A DNA stretch of 64,000 bases from Aphanothece sacrum FPU1 (GTDB lineage Bacteria > Cyanobacteriota > Cyanobacteriia > Cyanobacteriales > Microcystaceae): NCBI RefSeq assembly GCF_003864295.1, contig NZ_BDQK01000013.1, positions 682,001-746,000 of the forward strand. Reading direction: 5' to 3'. The position numbers and the translations under genes are program-made. The number at the start of each line of letters is the position of its first letter. The first letter of the stretch is position 1. This document shows, piece after piece, positions 45,841 through 54,739 of this stretch. Under the pieces are notes generated by a model, which saw only the letters and a program-made list of their open reading frames with translations, was not told the origin of the DNA and did no database searches.

Positions 45841-46051
45841 GGTTCTACCGGACAAGTTATGCTTTATTATTACAAATAAAGGACTTTAACTCGTTCATAA
45901 TAGGGGTCAACGGCCGTTGACCCCTACAAAATAGGCAAGATGCAGCGTTCCAAACCTATAATTTAGTCCACGAAGGTGGACTTTGTTTCTATAGGATAAG
46001 GCTTTAGCCTTTTATTAATTATTAGTTTAGCATAGTTTGTCCCGTAGAACC
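45841..46051. repeat. palindromic MITE-like element B (211 bp)
   Basis: Second complete copy of element A with the same ends (GGTTCTACCGGACAAGTTATG ... TTTGTCCCGTAGAACC) and the same order of inner words (CTCGTTCATA, AGGCAAGATGC, GCGTTCC). It carries an extra inserted palindrome GGGTCAACGGCCGTTGACCC at about 45904-45927, and AAGGCTTTAGCCTT in place of the AGACATAAGGTCT hairpin of A. Confidence 0.8.
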
Positions 46052-46077
46052 AGTTTTATTTAGCAGCCATAAGGTTC

Positions 46078-46896
46078 TCACCACTTAAAATCTTGTCCTA
46101 AAACTTCATATAGTTTTTCATTATAACCCGCAAAATAATTTTGTAGTTTTGCTATTACTTCTTCATCATTTGGATTTTTTTCATATGATGTTACCGCATA
46201 TTTTTCTTGTTGTAACTTAGTGATTTGTTCTAAAGAAAAGGATTCAATTTCTAAAAAATTACAGAGATTATTGAGGAGTGAACTTAAATCTTCTCGCAAC
46301 TGATCGAAACTGAGAATAAGAATCTTTTCTCGATCAAAATGATTGTAGTAATTTTCTAGTTGATTAAAGTACTGACCTCTTTTAAGATAATCATAGGAAT
46401 ATTTAGCACTATTAGAATCGGGATTAAGTTCTTCCTCTATCGCTTGAGAGAATGTCCTTGTATCAGCTTTTGTTCTGAGGTGAGCGTAGGAGTTTCTACT
46501 ATAACTATGAAACATTTGCCAAGCTGAATAAGCACGCTCACTAGGATTTCTCAAGAGTGCTATCATCTTTATATTGCCTAAATATTGCTTAATTAATTGA
46601 GGAATCTGAGGATAGTATAGATAGCTTGGTGAAGCTTCAAAGGTGAGTTTATTACCTTTTTGGATTTTATTAGGAAAATGACTCAAGTACCAACCGAACC
46701 CTTTATTTATATTTTCAGGAACATCAAAATAATAAGTTTCTTTCAATGGGTTGGTCACTAAAATTTGAGAATGTTGTTTGAGATATTGATAGAGGGATGT
46801 CACACCAGATCTTTGAGTGCCTATAATCAAGAAGTCGGGTTGTGAGTGGGTAATGGAATAAACAGGATAGATAAGCTTTTTAATAAGTTGTTTCAT
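46078..46896 (-). CDS. sulfotransferase domain protein
   Basis: 272 residues. 5'-PAPS binding loop PDFLIIGTQRSGVTSLYQYL, 3'-phosphate motif LRNPSERAYSAWQMFHS, and the C-terminal YNEKLYEVLG. AAGGAAACAAAAGTATG gives a good ribosome site. It transfers sulfate from PAPS to a sugar or other acceptor, here probably a surface polysaccharide. A truncated paralogue follows upstream on the same strand. Confidence 0.88.
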   Translation of the reverse strand: MKQLIKKLIYPVYSITHSQPDFLIIGTQRSGVTSLYQYLKQHSQILVTNPLKETYYFDVPENINKGFGWYLSHFPNKIQKGNKLTFEASPSYLYYPQIPQLIKQYLGNIKMIALLRNPSERAYSAWQMFHSYSRNSYAHLRTKADTRTFSQAIEEELNPDSNSAKYSYDYLKRGQYFNQLENYYNHFDREKILILSFDQLREDLSSLLNNLCNFLEIESFSLEQITKLQQEKYAVTSYEKNPNDEEVIAKLQNYFAGYNEKLYEVLGQDFKW

Positions 46897-46932
46897 ACTT
46901 TTGTTTCCTTATGGTTTAAATGTGATTGGAGC

Positions 46933-47565
46933 TTACCAGTTATAGCGATTTCCTAGAAAATCATAAAGTTTTTCATTATAAGGAGCGAAATACGACTTCA
47001 AGTTTTCTATTGTTTGTTCATCTTCGGGAGTTTTGTCCGATTTATACTTCCCACTATTATACTTCTCAGTTTGAATTTTCTGAATAATTTCTTCTGGAAA
47101 AGGATTAAGATTTAAAAATTTGCAAACCTGATCAAGAATTAAGGGTATATTTTTATGAATGTCCGTAAAATTCAAGACTAACAGATTTTCTTTGCCAAAA
47201 TGGTGACAATAATTTTCTAGCTGTTCGACATATCTACCTCGGCCGACATAATCATAACGAAAAGGATATTTATTATAGTCAAAATCAGATTGAAATTCTT
47301 CTTCTACTGCTTCAGAAAAATTTCTTTTATCAAAAAAAGGCTTCAAATGAGCGTTATCAATATTCTCGAAACTATGAAACATCTGCCAGCCTGAATAAGC
47401 ACGAGAAACAGGTTCTCTCAAGATAGCAATCATTTTCAAAATGCCCAAATCTTTTTTGATTCGCTCAGGCACAAACTCATAGTAGAGATAGTTAGGAGAA
47501 GCTTCAAAAGTTAACCTATTTCCCAACAACCTCCAGAGTTTTATGATCAGAAGTTCTTGGAACAA
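46933..47565 (-). pseudogene. sulfotransferase lacking its PAPS-binding N-terminus
   Basis: Aligned with the neighbouring sulfotransferase, homology starts at GNRLTFEASPNYLYY and runs to the end (LREPVSRAYSGWQMFHSFEN, YNEKLYDFLGNRYNW). The first about 85 residues, with the PAPS P-loop, are absent; the 15 residues before GNRL come from the antisense of a methyltransferase fragment. The remaining frame is open, but the protein should be inactive. Confidence 0.82.
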
Positions 47566-47703
47566 GACTATTTACGAAAACATTATACGCAATCAGGATA
47601 TTATTCTCTATGGGCAGTTATTGCAGATCGTATCAGACTTGAAAAGATTAATTCTCTATTTAAATACCTAAGTTTTGGTGAATTTAAACTGTTTATGGGT
47701 TAA
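47533..47703 (+). pseudogene. N-terminal fragment of a SAM-dependent methyltransferase gene
   Basis: The plus frame PEFYDQKFLEQDYLRKHYTQ, then SGYYSLWAVIADRIRLEKIN, matches the segment that precedes the SAM-binding motif in class I methyltransferases of cyanobacterial sugar clusters. It has no start codon and ends 15 codons later in unrelated sequence, before the SAM motif. It abuts the truncated sulfotransferase. Confidence 0.6.
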
Positions 47704-47758
47704 AGTAAACAAAAAAGTTATAATTTTTTTCTATTACATTTTTAAGAGTTGAGACAAA

Positions 47759-48424
47759 ATGGTTCTTATATTTGGAATAAAACTGGGCTTGTTTCTTAGA
47801 ATGAGCTTATCTAAGCTTAATAATACAGCTTTAAAACTAGGTATGCGACTAAAGTATCCAGAGTATTATAAAAATGATAATTATATTCATCCCTTATCAA
47901 ATATTGGCAATTTTACGACAATTGAGCGGGGAACTAATATTAATGGACCTGCTTTTATAGCTAGTTCAATAGAAGCTCCTTGCTCTATTGGAAAGTTCTG
48001 TGCAATAGGACATAATCTGCGAATTAGACCAAGGAATCACTATACTGGATTTGTAAATATGAATGATAAGTTTCAAAACCGATACAAATTTCCCAATCTA
48101 TCTTCATTTAAGGGAAAGGTTATTATAGGTAACAATTGCTGGATTGCTGATAATGTTATAATTCTTGGAGGTGTAAAAATTGGTGATGGAGTGGTTTTAG
48201 GGGCTGGTTCAATAGTTACAAAAGATATACCTCCGTATTCGATAGCAGCAGGCAGTCCTGCAAAAATCATCAAAAAAAGATTTAGTGAAGAAATCATTCA
48301 GCAACTTCTTGAAATTAATTGGTGGGACTGGACAGATGAAAAAATTATCAAGAACAGAAAGTTTTTTGAATTGGATCTAAGTCTGAATGGTGAAGTCGAT
48401 CTCAAATCAATAATTATTGATTAA
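47759..48424 (+). CDS. hexapeptide-repeat acyltransferase (CatB/WbbJ type)
   Basis: 221 residues. Left-handed beta-helix repeats: IGNFTTIERGTNINGPAFIA, IGKFCAIGHNLRIRPRNHYT, then VIIGNNCWIADNVIILGGVK and IGDGVVLGAGSIVTKDIPPY, and the ending AAGSPAKIIKKRFSEEIIQQL. The family O-acetylates sugars or antibiotics; with sulfotransferases beside it, a polysaccharide-modifying role is likely. The start region is slightly uncertain (MVLIFGIK...). Confidence 0.87.
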   Translation: MVLIFGIKLGLFLRMSLSKLNNTALKLGMRLKYPEYYKNDNYIHPLSNIGNFTTIERGTNINGPAFIASSIEAPCSIGKFCAIGHNLRIRPRNHYTGFVNMNDKFQNRYKFPNLSSFKGKVIIGNNCWIADNVIILGGVKIGDGVVLGAGSIVTKDIPPYSIAAGSPAKIIKKRFSEEIIQQLLEINWWDWTDEKIIKNRKFFELDLSLNGEVDLKSIIID

Positions 48425-48450
48425 CTATCTACTGATATTTAGTATTCTAG

Positions 48451-48488
48451 TAACGTAAGTTGCTAGTTACAATTAGCAACTTGCGTTA
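48451..48488. repeat. 38-bp inverted repeat upstream of a Uma2 gene
   Basis: TAACGTAAGTTGCTA and TAGCAACTTGCGTTA (one mismatch, loop of 8) end just before the AGGAG ribosome site. It may act as a terminator for the acyltransferase or as a translation-regulating stem-loop. Confidence 0.65.
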
Positions 48489-48506
48489 GTAGGAGAAGTG
48501 ATCTTG

Positions 48507-49142
48507 ATGATTGCGGTCATTGATAAAAAACTGGTCTCATTTGATGAGTTTATTGATTGGTATCCAGAAAACTCAGAGAACCACTATGAATTGAGACGAG
48601 GGGTAATTCTGCAAATGCCGAAACCGAGAGGCAAGCATTCCAGATTAGCAGGGGATCTGGCGTTCGCGCTAGGTACTGTTATCCGACAAACAAACCAACC
48701 CTATTTTATTCCTAAAGAATGTGTGGTCAAAATTGCTAATGATACGGGTTATGAACCAGATATCATTGTTTTGGATGAAACTGCCATTGCCGATGAGCCA
48801 CGTTGGGAACGAGAATCGATCATCACTTTAAGCCAGTCGATTAAACTGGTGGTAGAAGTGGTTTCAACCAATTGGCGAGATGATTATCTCGTTAAATTAG
48901 CAGACTACGAAGGGTTTGGCATTCAGGAATACTGGATTGCGGATTATCTTGGCTTCGGTGGTCGGCGCTACATTGGCTCACCCAAACAACCAACTTTTAC
49001 CGTTTGCTCCTTAGTGAATGGGGAATATGAAATGCAGCAATTTCGTGGGAGTGATCACCTCATCTCGCCTACTTTCCAGGAGTTCCAATTGACAGTTGAC
49101 CAGATTTTTAATAGCTGTCCAAGTATCGGAACACAAACTTAA
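48507..49142 (+). CDS. Uma2-family (DUF820) putative endonuclease
   Basis: 211 residues from the ATG at 48507 (a TTG at 48504 is equally placed relative to AGGAG; the GTG at 48498 is too close). FIDWYPENSENHYELRRGVI, YEPDIIVLDE with the catalytic Asp, LVVEVVSTNWRDDY with Glu, and EYWIADYLGFGGRRYIG. Intact. Role unknown. It overlaps the convergent xisI gene by four bases. Confidence 0.88.
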   Translation: MIAVIDKKLVSFDEFIDWYPENSENHYELRRGVILQMPKPRGKHSRLAGDLAFALGTVIRQTNQPYFIPKECVVKIANDTGYEPDIIVLDETAIADEPRWERESIITLSQSIKLVVEVVSTNWRDDYLVKLADYEGFGIQEYWIADYLGFGGRRYIGSPKQPTFTVCSLVNGEYEMQQFRGSDHLISPTFQEFQLTVDQIFNSCPSIGTQT

Positions 49143-49471
49143 TGGGTAGCGAACTCAGTAAATTGTCGCATATAAGGGGAGTGAAACGCCAACACGATAT
49201 CTTCTTTAGGTACACCTTGTTCTAATAGCAGTGTAGCAATGCCGACTTCAGTACCATCATGCTGTATCCAGATTTTGCCGTCTTTGATATCTAGATGAAT
49301 GCTACATCCATGAGTCCGACTATTACCACGCCAACCCGTATGTAGTAGGAGGTAGTGGTCGCCTTCGGTATCTAAAACAGCTTGTGTTTCGACTTCTTCT
49401 GGGGAACATTGCTGTTGTAACCGCGCTAAAATTAAGTCTTGAATAATTCGACGATATTGTTCTATTTCCAT
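49139..49471 (-). CDS. xisI: XisI-family protein (fdxN-element excision controlling factor)
   Basis: 110 residues: YRRIIQDLILARLQQQCSPE, then LLLHTGWRGNSRTHGCSIHL, DGKIWIQHDGTEVGIATLLL and VLAFHSPYMRQFTEFA, the XisI pattern. XisI was first linked with excision of the Anabaena fdxN element but is widespread with XisH in non-heterocystous cyanobacteria, so it need not mean excision here. Its partner XisH is present only as a deleted remnant directly upstream. Confidence 0.9.
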   Translation of the reverse strand: MEIEQYRRIIQDLILARLQQQCSPEEVETQAVLDTEGDHYLLLHTGWRGNSRTHGCSIHLDIKDGKIWIQHDGTEVGIATLLLEQGVPKEDIVLAFHSPYMRQFTEFATH

Positions 49472-49563
49472 TGAACAATTACCTCCTGTTTTTCATCATA
49501 AACCAGTAAATTAATTTGAGTTCTCTCAACTACTAAGCGTAGGAAACAGCGATCCTTAGCCAT
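49462..49563 (-). pseudogene. xisH: xisH remnant with large internal deletion
   Basis: The frame MAKDRCFLRLVVERTQINLL, then VYDEKQEVIVQWK-stop, fuses the XisH first residues (MAKD) to its last about 28 residues; about 100 core residues are missing. It overlaps the XisI ATG by 10 bp as an intact xisH-xisI pair would, and still supplies its GGAGG-like ribosome site. Confidence 0.7.
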
Positions 49564-49666
49564 TGGACTTTTTTGACTTTTCAGATGAAAACATAATTAT
49601 AACGTTTCTTAGTCTAATCTAGTATTATAGAGAAATATATACAATGAGTTTAGGAGAGGCTAAACG

Positions 49667-50455
49667 ATGGCTGCTATTTCCGAAATCATCAATATTCCTA
49701 GTCAAACTCTTCCTGACCATACGCAATTACCAGAGTCAGATGGTACTTTCGTGAAAAATTTTCAAGAACATCCTCAAAGTATTTTATTAACTGAATCTAT
49801 TTGGTCTAGACTACAGCAAATTCATCCTGATGGGCAATTTTGTCTCGGTCAGGATAGTGGGATATATTGGAGGATAACTGAGCCTCCAGAAAAAGGAGCG
49901 GAAGCTCCAGACTGGTTTTATGTCCCAGATGTGCCGCCAACCATAGATGGGCAAATGCGCCGTTCTTATGTAATGTGGCAAGAATTAATTGCGCCTTTAA
50001 TTGTCTTAGAATTTGTTTCAGGAGATGGCAAAGAGGAAAGAGATAAAACTCCTTATAGGGGTAAGTTTTGGGTATATGAAACAGCAATTCGCGTCCCTTT
50101 TTATGGAATTTATGAAGTGAAGAAAGCTATGGTTGAGATGTATTACTTAACAGCAGGGAAATATGAACTGATGTCGGCAAATGAGCGGGGACACTATCCC
50201 ATAGCACCATTAGGAGTAGAATTAGGAATTTGGCCAGGAAGGTATAAAAATGTGGAGCTACCTTGGTTACGTTGGTGGGATGAGCAAGGAAATCTTTTGC
50301 TGACTGGAGAAGAAAGAGCAGAGCAAGAAAGACAACGAGCAGAGCAAGAAAGACAACGAGCAGAGCAAGAAAGACAACGAGCAGAGCAGGAAAAACAACG
50401 AGCAGAGCGTTTTGCCGTACAATTACGAGCTTTAGGAGTTGAAATCGATGACTAA
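49667..50455 (+). CDS. Uma2-family protein with AEQERQR repeat tail
   Basis: 262 residues. Uma2 core: GAEAPDWFYVPDVPPTIDGQ, then IVLEFVSGDGKEERDKTPYR with the catalytic Glu, and WVYETAIRVPFYGIYEVKK. After RWWDEQGNLLLTGEERAEQE the C-terminus is a coiled coil of 7-residue units AEQERQR from a 21-bp DNA repeat. It overlaps the next (broken) gene by 8 bp (ATGACTAA). Confidence 0.87.
   Translation: MAAISEIINIPSQTLPDHTQLPESDGTFVKNFQEHPQSILLTESIWSRLQQIHPDGQFCLGQDSGIYWRITEPPEKGAEAPDWFYVPDVPPTIDGQMRRSYVMWQELIAPLIVLEFVSGDGKEERDKTPYRGKFWVYETAIRVPFYGIYEVKKAMVEMYYLTAGKYELMSANERGHYPIAPLGVELGIWPGRYKNVELPWLRWWDEQGNLLLTGEERAEQERQRAEQERQRAEQERQRAEQEKQRAERFAVQLRALGVEIDD
50318..50401 (+). repeat. 21-bp minisatellite within the Uma2 gene (4 units)
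   Basis: Four units of GCAGAGCAAGAAAGACAACG(A), the last with two changes. The 21-bp period equals 7 codons, so copy-number change keeps the frame and only lengthens the coiled coil. Confidence 0.85.
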
Positions 50456-50890
50456 GAACAAAGTTATTTTTATTGGTCTTGATGGAGCGGATAAAGATTT
50501 AATCTTTGCCAAGGGATGATTCAAGACTTATCTGATATCGTTAACGCTAATACTGGAGAACCTGTTATTCTACAGATTTTCCGGTCAAAGGATCTTTATC
50601 AAGGAGAACAGCCCAATGGTCATCGTGATCTTCTCGTGGAGTGGAATCGCAATGCACCAATCACCGCCGTTTATTCTCCCAAAATAGGAAAAGTTGAAAA
50701 GATCTACTGGGATAGTCGCACTGGCGATCACAAAGCAGGTGGTCTTTTTCTTGCTCTGGGTGAGTCGATCAAACCGATGCAGGTAGAACAGCCTACCTCT
50801 ATTCTTGACTTTGCTCCCACCCTTGCTTCTTTATTGGAAGTAGAATTGCCTAATGCTGATGGAAAAGCGATTGCTGATATTTGTCGCTAA
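50448..50890 (+). pseudogene. alkaline-phosphatase-like phosphodiesterase gene with internal deletion
   Basis: The start MTKNKVIFIGLDGADKDLIF (ATG at 50448) is the metal-binding N-terminus of the nucleotide pyrophosphatase/phosphodiesterase family. It stops at 50517, and a shifted frame gives the family C-terminus (TGEPVILQIFRSKDLYQGEQ, DHKAGGLFLALGESIKPMQV, SILDFAPTLASLLEVELPNA, DGKAI). The central about 300 residues are gone. A frame from ATG 50516 is open but would be a tail only. Confidence 0.75.
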
Positions 50891-51008
50891 ATTTTGTTGA
50901 GTTGGCAAATGTTTACACGATCTCTAACCTTTATTATACAAAGCTTATTCTTTCATTGAAAAAACTATCCATGACGAACTCCGAACTTAGGTTGTTGGGT
51001 TTCGTTCC

Positions 51009-52919
51009 TCAACCCAACCTACATTTACCATAGGTAGATGAGAACAAAAATCCTGGGATCATTGATGATGAGGGAGGGGGGTTATTCTCTTGTGGGGAAT
51101 GTCTAAATTGCCAAACTAAATAAGTTATCCCTGCTAATGCTATCCCACTCAACAAGAAGATTAACAGCTTTTTCCTCGGAAAATTAGCAGTTTCAGCCAG
51201 ATTTATGGGGGTTGTCGGGAGTAAATCCGACAGAGTATCCTGAGATATATCATTTATTCGTTCTGGTGATAAGTTAAAACCATTCAAAGCTGTTTCAATG
51301 TCTGTCATAGATAGGGGGGTAGTTTCACTATTAATAAGACATTGGACTTGAGAATAAATCAATCCCACCGTTACATTATCATGTCCGTTTTTTTTGTTGC
51401 CAATATCAATTAATTGCTTAGCAACCGTCCCTATATCGGTTTCCCCTTTTAATAAAGGAACTATAGTACTTTGCCAATACTCATCCACTCGATCATAATC
51501 GCTTAAACCATCAGAACAGAGCAAAAATACACAATCTTCATCCACAATTAACTGTTGTACATTGGGATGAAGGGATGAACCATTGCCCATCCCCAAAGCT
51601 TGAACTAAAGCCCCCGCATTAGGATATTGAATCGCATCCCGATAAAATAAATAGCCTAAACGTACCTCTCTAGAAGCAAGATCATCATCAATAGTGACTT
51701 GATGACAACTAGTAGGGGTGATGCAATAAATACGAGAATCTCCCACGTTTGCTAAATATATCTCATGGCCATGGGCCAAGACCATCACTAGGGTAGTTCC
51801 CATGCGCTGTCGATCTTGTCGTTGTTCGTCATCATTACGCTGACTAATACGATCATTAACCAAACAAACCACATCCCCTAATACCTGACACCACTCCTGA
51901 AACTGCCAATTTTGTGTTGATGAGCATCGCTGAGGGATTTCTTCAGCTAAACTATCAATAGCTAACCCAGAGGCAATTTCTCCCCCATCTTGTCCCCCTA
52001 CCCCATCACAAACAATAACAAAGGGTAAAGCGGTTTTATCGGTTTCTCTCAATTCTCCACTAGGGGGATAACAGGTATCTTCATTATGATCGCGGGTTGG
52101 CCCTGCATCCGTGGCCGTAATTATTTGATATCTTTGTTCGTACCATTGACCACACTGAACGATAGCGGCTTCAAGATAAGTTAATAAGTATTCAGGATGG
52201 CGAATTTTTCCCTTTTGTAAATATTCGCATAGGTGTCGTAAAAATTCTTGAATTAAAGGAGAAGCTGTATCCACCCAAGATAACCAAAGTTTTCCTAATT
52301 CTTTAACACTGTGATAATGATGTTCGTCTTTGTGGAGTTCCAATAATTGAAGAGTGGCCCCATTAACCCTGAGTAAAGACGGATCAAGCAAACTAGATAC
52401 CATCTCATGTCCTTCTAGGGGTTGCCATAATTGGGCTATTTGCCATAACCAGTTAAGTTGTCGTAGTGGGGTCGCTTCTGCCCAAACTTCGCTTAATTGA
52501 GGCAGAAAATTGGGATAAAGTAACTCCCCAGACTCATTAATCGGAATTGTGCCATATTCTAGTAAACAGACATTAATATCGGTTTTATCTTCATCGGGAC
52601 TCGGAAAATAGCTATAAACTTGGGGTAGGTGCAAACGATGGGTAAATAATTTTAAGTAAGTTCGTAAATGATGGGGGACTTCATCGAATAATTGGGGTGT
52701 TAGTCCGGGTTTAGTATCTAGGAAAATTTTATCCTGTTTAAATAAATAGCGATCGCCTATTAATTGTCCTACTTCATATGAGTTAACCCAATCTCCTAAT
52801 GCCCACAAATAACGCTTGAGGACAGGAGTTCCACATTGATCACAAAATTGATTCTCTGGGGAATTAGAAGCTTGGCACTCACTGTTAGAACATTGAATTG
52901 TTGCCATCGGATCTTGCAT
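51009..52919 (-). CDS. PP2C-type serine/threonine phosphatase with zinc ribbon and membrane tail
   Basis: 636 residues. An N-terminal zinc ribbon (CSNSECQASNSPENQFCDQC) is followed by a kinase-like or protein-binding region. The PP2C domain from about residue 270 has TDAGPTRDHNEDTC, FVIVCDGVGGQDGGEIASGL, IYLANVGDSRIY and a late GHDNVTVGLI. A single C-terminal membrane segment (LLIFLLSGIALAGITYLVW) follows. It probably dephosphorylates targets of cyanobacterial Ser/Thr kinases at the membrane. The metal-binding Asp residues are all present. Confidence 0.9.
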   Translation of the reverse strand: MQDPMATIQCSNSECQASNSPENQFCDQCGTPVLKRYLWALGDWVNSYEVGQLIGDRYLFKQDKIFLDTKPGLTPQLFDEVPHHLRTYLKLFTHRLHLPQVYSYFPSPDEDKTDINVCLLEYGTIPINESGELLYPNFLPQLSEVWAEATPLRQLNWLWQIAQLWQPLEGHEMVSSLLDPSLLRVNGATLQLLELHKDEHHYHSVKELGKLWLSWVDTASPLIQEFLRHLCEYLQKGKIRHPEYLLTYLEAAIVQCGQWYEQRYQIITATDAGPTRDHNEDTCYPPSGELRETDKTALPFVIVCDGVGGQDGGEIASGLAIDSLAEEIPQRCSSTQNWQFQEWCQVLGDVVCLVNDRISQRNDDEQRQDRQRMGTTLVMVLAHGHEIYLANVGDSRIYCITPTSCHQVTIDDDLASREVRLGYLFYRDAIQYPNAGALVQALGMGNGSSLHPNVQQLIVDEDCVFLLCSDGLSDYDRVDEYWQSTIVPLLKGETDIGTVAKQLIDIGNKKNGHDNVTVGLIYSQVQCLINSETTPLSMTDIETALNGFNLSPERINDISQDTLSDLLPTTPINLAETANFPRKKLLIFLLSGIALAGITYLVWQFRHSPQENNPPPSSSMIPGFLFSSTYGKCRLG

Positions 52920-53047
52920 GACATCTATCGTTCCCTAGACGATTGACAAAAGGAAAGCTTTATTAAAGATTACTACATCATGACTAACTACTAAGAGTAG
53001 TTAAGAAATATAAATTAGCCGTTAACCGTTTTCTAGGGCTAGAGGGT

Positions 53048-53089
53048 GGGGTGTGCCGAAACACCCCTAAAGTAAGGGAGAATATCCCT
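53048..53089 (-). terminator. paired stem-loops after rpmB
   Basis: Directly after the rpmB stop (complement strand) come AGGGATATTCTCCCT and then GGGGTGTTTCGGCACACCCC. No strong T run follows, so efficiency is uncertain. Confidence 0.5.
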
Positions 53090-53324
53090 ATCTTTTGTGT
53101 AAGTTGAGACCAATTTCTTGGGCCATAGCCTGAATTCCTTTCTTTTCTAAAGTTTTAATGGCTTTTGTGGAAAGACGTAGTCTAACCCAACGATTTCCTT
53201 CAGACCACCAGACTCGTTTCCATTGTAAGTTGGCGTTTTGTAACTTTTTCGTCCGACGGTGAGAGTGAGAAACCGCAAACGCATTATTGGCCTGTTTTCC
53301 GGTTAGGTCGCAATGACGAGCCAT
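53088..53324 (-). CDS. rpmB: 50S ribosomal protein L28
   Basis: 78 residues: [20 protein letters not shown], then [19 protein letters not shown] and [17 protein letters not shown], the typical L28 sequence in its zinc-free cyanobacterial form. AGGAGG-like site upstream. Single-gene unit. Confidence 0.97.
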   Translation of the reverse strand: MARHCDLTGKQANNAFAVSHSHRRTKKLQNANLQWKRVWWSEGNRWVRLRLSTKAIKTLEKKGIQAMAQEIGLNLHKR

Positions 53325-53826
53325 AATTAAACCTCCTGAATCTTTAAGTATATTTCATCCGATCCCTAATAGTAACAAATTATGGTTTTTTTTTCAGATA
53401 TTTAGAAGTTGAGAAATTTTTAACCTGAAAAAGGAATTTAAGATTAAGATTGTTTTGAGACTTAATTTCTGAGGAAAAATTACCATATTTTTCGCCACCA
53501 ATGATTGATAATTAAATAAAAAAATTAAGTCAAATTAACCATATGTCCAAGTTTGTACAGAATTTGAGTTGGTGATGCTCAAATTCTATCTTCCATAACT
53601 AAAATTCTATTCATTATCTAATTAAAACCCTATACCTGTCAATTTTACAGGACTTCAGTAAGGCCTCTAGATATTGAGTGTTGTGCTAAGCTCATCATAA
53701 ATTGACCTGACAGATAGTTCTAATGGGTAAGTCCTATTTTAGATGATTAGGTACAAGAATTAACCACATTTAAGGTATGATTGATAAAGATAAACATAAC
53801 CCTATTGAACACTACTTGAATTGAAG
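53325..53826. other. 502-bp gap between divergent rpmB and exosortase genes
   Basis: AT-rich and without gene or strong repeat. TTTTACAGGACTTCAG and a TGAC-type stretch near 53707 (TTGACCTGACAGATAG) are the only features; the latter could be part of a promoter for the exosortase pair. Confidence 0.35.
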
Positions 53827-54699
53827 ATGCTTCCTAAAATGACAATCGACTGGCGTAAATCATTACAAGATCCTACCTCTTGGGTAGTTGCGTTAGGAAT
53901 AGCTTTAGCTGGCCTGCATCTGACGATAGTTGATCTATCTAAAGAACTTAACTTGATGAGTTTAAGTATACTTGCGTGGTTAGCTATTGCCTCTATGCTT
54001 TGGGATAAAAGAGAAGATATATCCTTTAAAAGTGGAGTTTTTTCAAGTTTTTTAGGAGCAACCTTAATTGTTTTTATGCTACTAAGAAGTCTTTCTTCTA
54101 GTGGTTATCATCTAACATTTTTTCCCTTAGTTTCTGGAGTAGCAATGGCTTTAATTGCATCAGGAATTAAGCAAATTAAACAATATTGGAAAGAATTAGT
54201 AATCCTAACTATTTTAGCGGCTACTCCTATTTTTACTTCTCTGTTACAACTGATTAATTTACCCACATTAACCGCTAAGTTTTCTAATGCTTCTTTATGG
54301 TTGTTAGGATTTCAAAGTTACCGAGAAGGAATTTATCTTATTTTACCAACAGGACGGGTTGAAGTTGGCGAAGCTTGTTCAGGAATTGAGAGTATTTTAC
54401 TGATGTTTTTTATTGCTATTCTTTTCCTTTTTATGATTCCTCTTAACCGACTACAACAAATTATTTGTGTTGTTTTAGGAGTTTTATTAGGTTTTATTAT
54501 TAACAGTATTAGAGTTTGTATTTTAGCTCTTTTAGTCGCTTTTTCTAATAAACAATCTTTTGACTATTGGCATGGAGATGATGGCAGTTTAATTTTTGCT
54601 CTGAGTTCAGTTTTCATCTTTGGGATATTCTGTTGGTTAGTGTATATTCGTCCTATGACACTAACAAGTGAATCAGAAGAAAACATTGATATCGAGTAA
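53827..54699 (+). CDS. cyanoexosortase A (EpsH/exosortase-family transpeptidase)
   Basis: 290 residues from the ATG at 53827. Eight or so membrane segments. Exosortase triad: Cys184 in EACSGIES, Arg229 in NSIRVCILALLVA, and His249 in WHGDDGS. Exosortases cut PEP-CTERM proteins and are thought to hand them on to an envelope anchor. The following gene encodes the usual companion protein. No PEP-CTERM target gene is adjacent in this window, as is common. Confidence 0.9.
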   Translation: MLPKMTIDWRKSLQDPTSWVVALGIALAGLHLTIVDLSKELNLMSLSILAWLAIASMLWDKREDISFKSGVFSSFLGATLIVFMLLRSLSSSGYHLTFFPLVSGVAMALIASGIKQIKQYWKELVILTILAATPIFTSLLQLINLPTLTAKFSNASLWLLGFQSYREGIYLILPTGRVEVGEACSGIESILLMFFIAILFLFMIPLNRLQQIICVVLGVLLGFIINSIRVCILALLVAFSNKQSFDYWHGDDGSLIFALSSVFIFGIFCWLVYIRPMTLTSESEENIDIE

Positions 54700-54739
54700 A
54701 ATAATTTAAGTAAAGTAGTGATTAATTTATTATAAAAAT

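Noticed and set aside
49139-49563. xisI/xisH as a sign of an excisable nif-type element here
   Set aside because: No recombinase gene, nif gene or matching direct repeats are present; XisHI families occur widely without excision elements.
50318-50401. Possible CRISPR array
   Set aside because: Units are contiguous with no spacers and lie in a coding frame; likewise the block at 56593-56694. No CRISPR array or cas gene is seen in the window.
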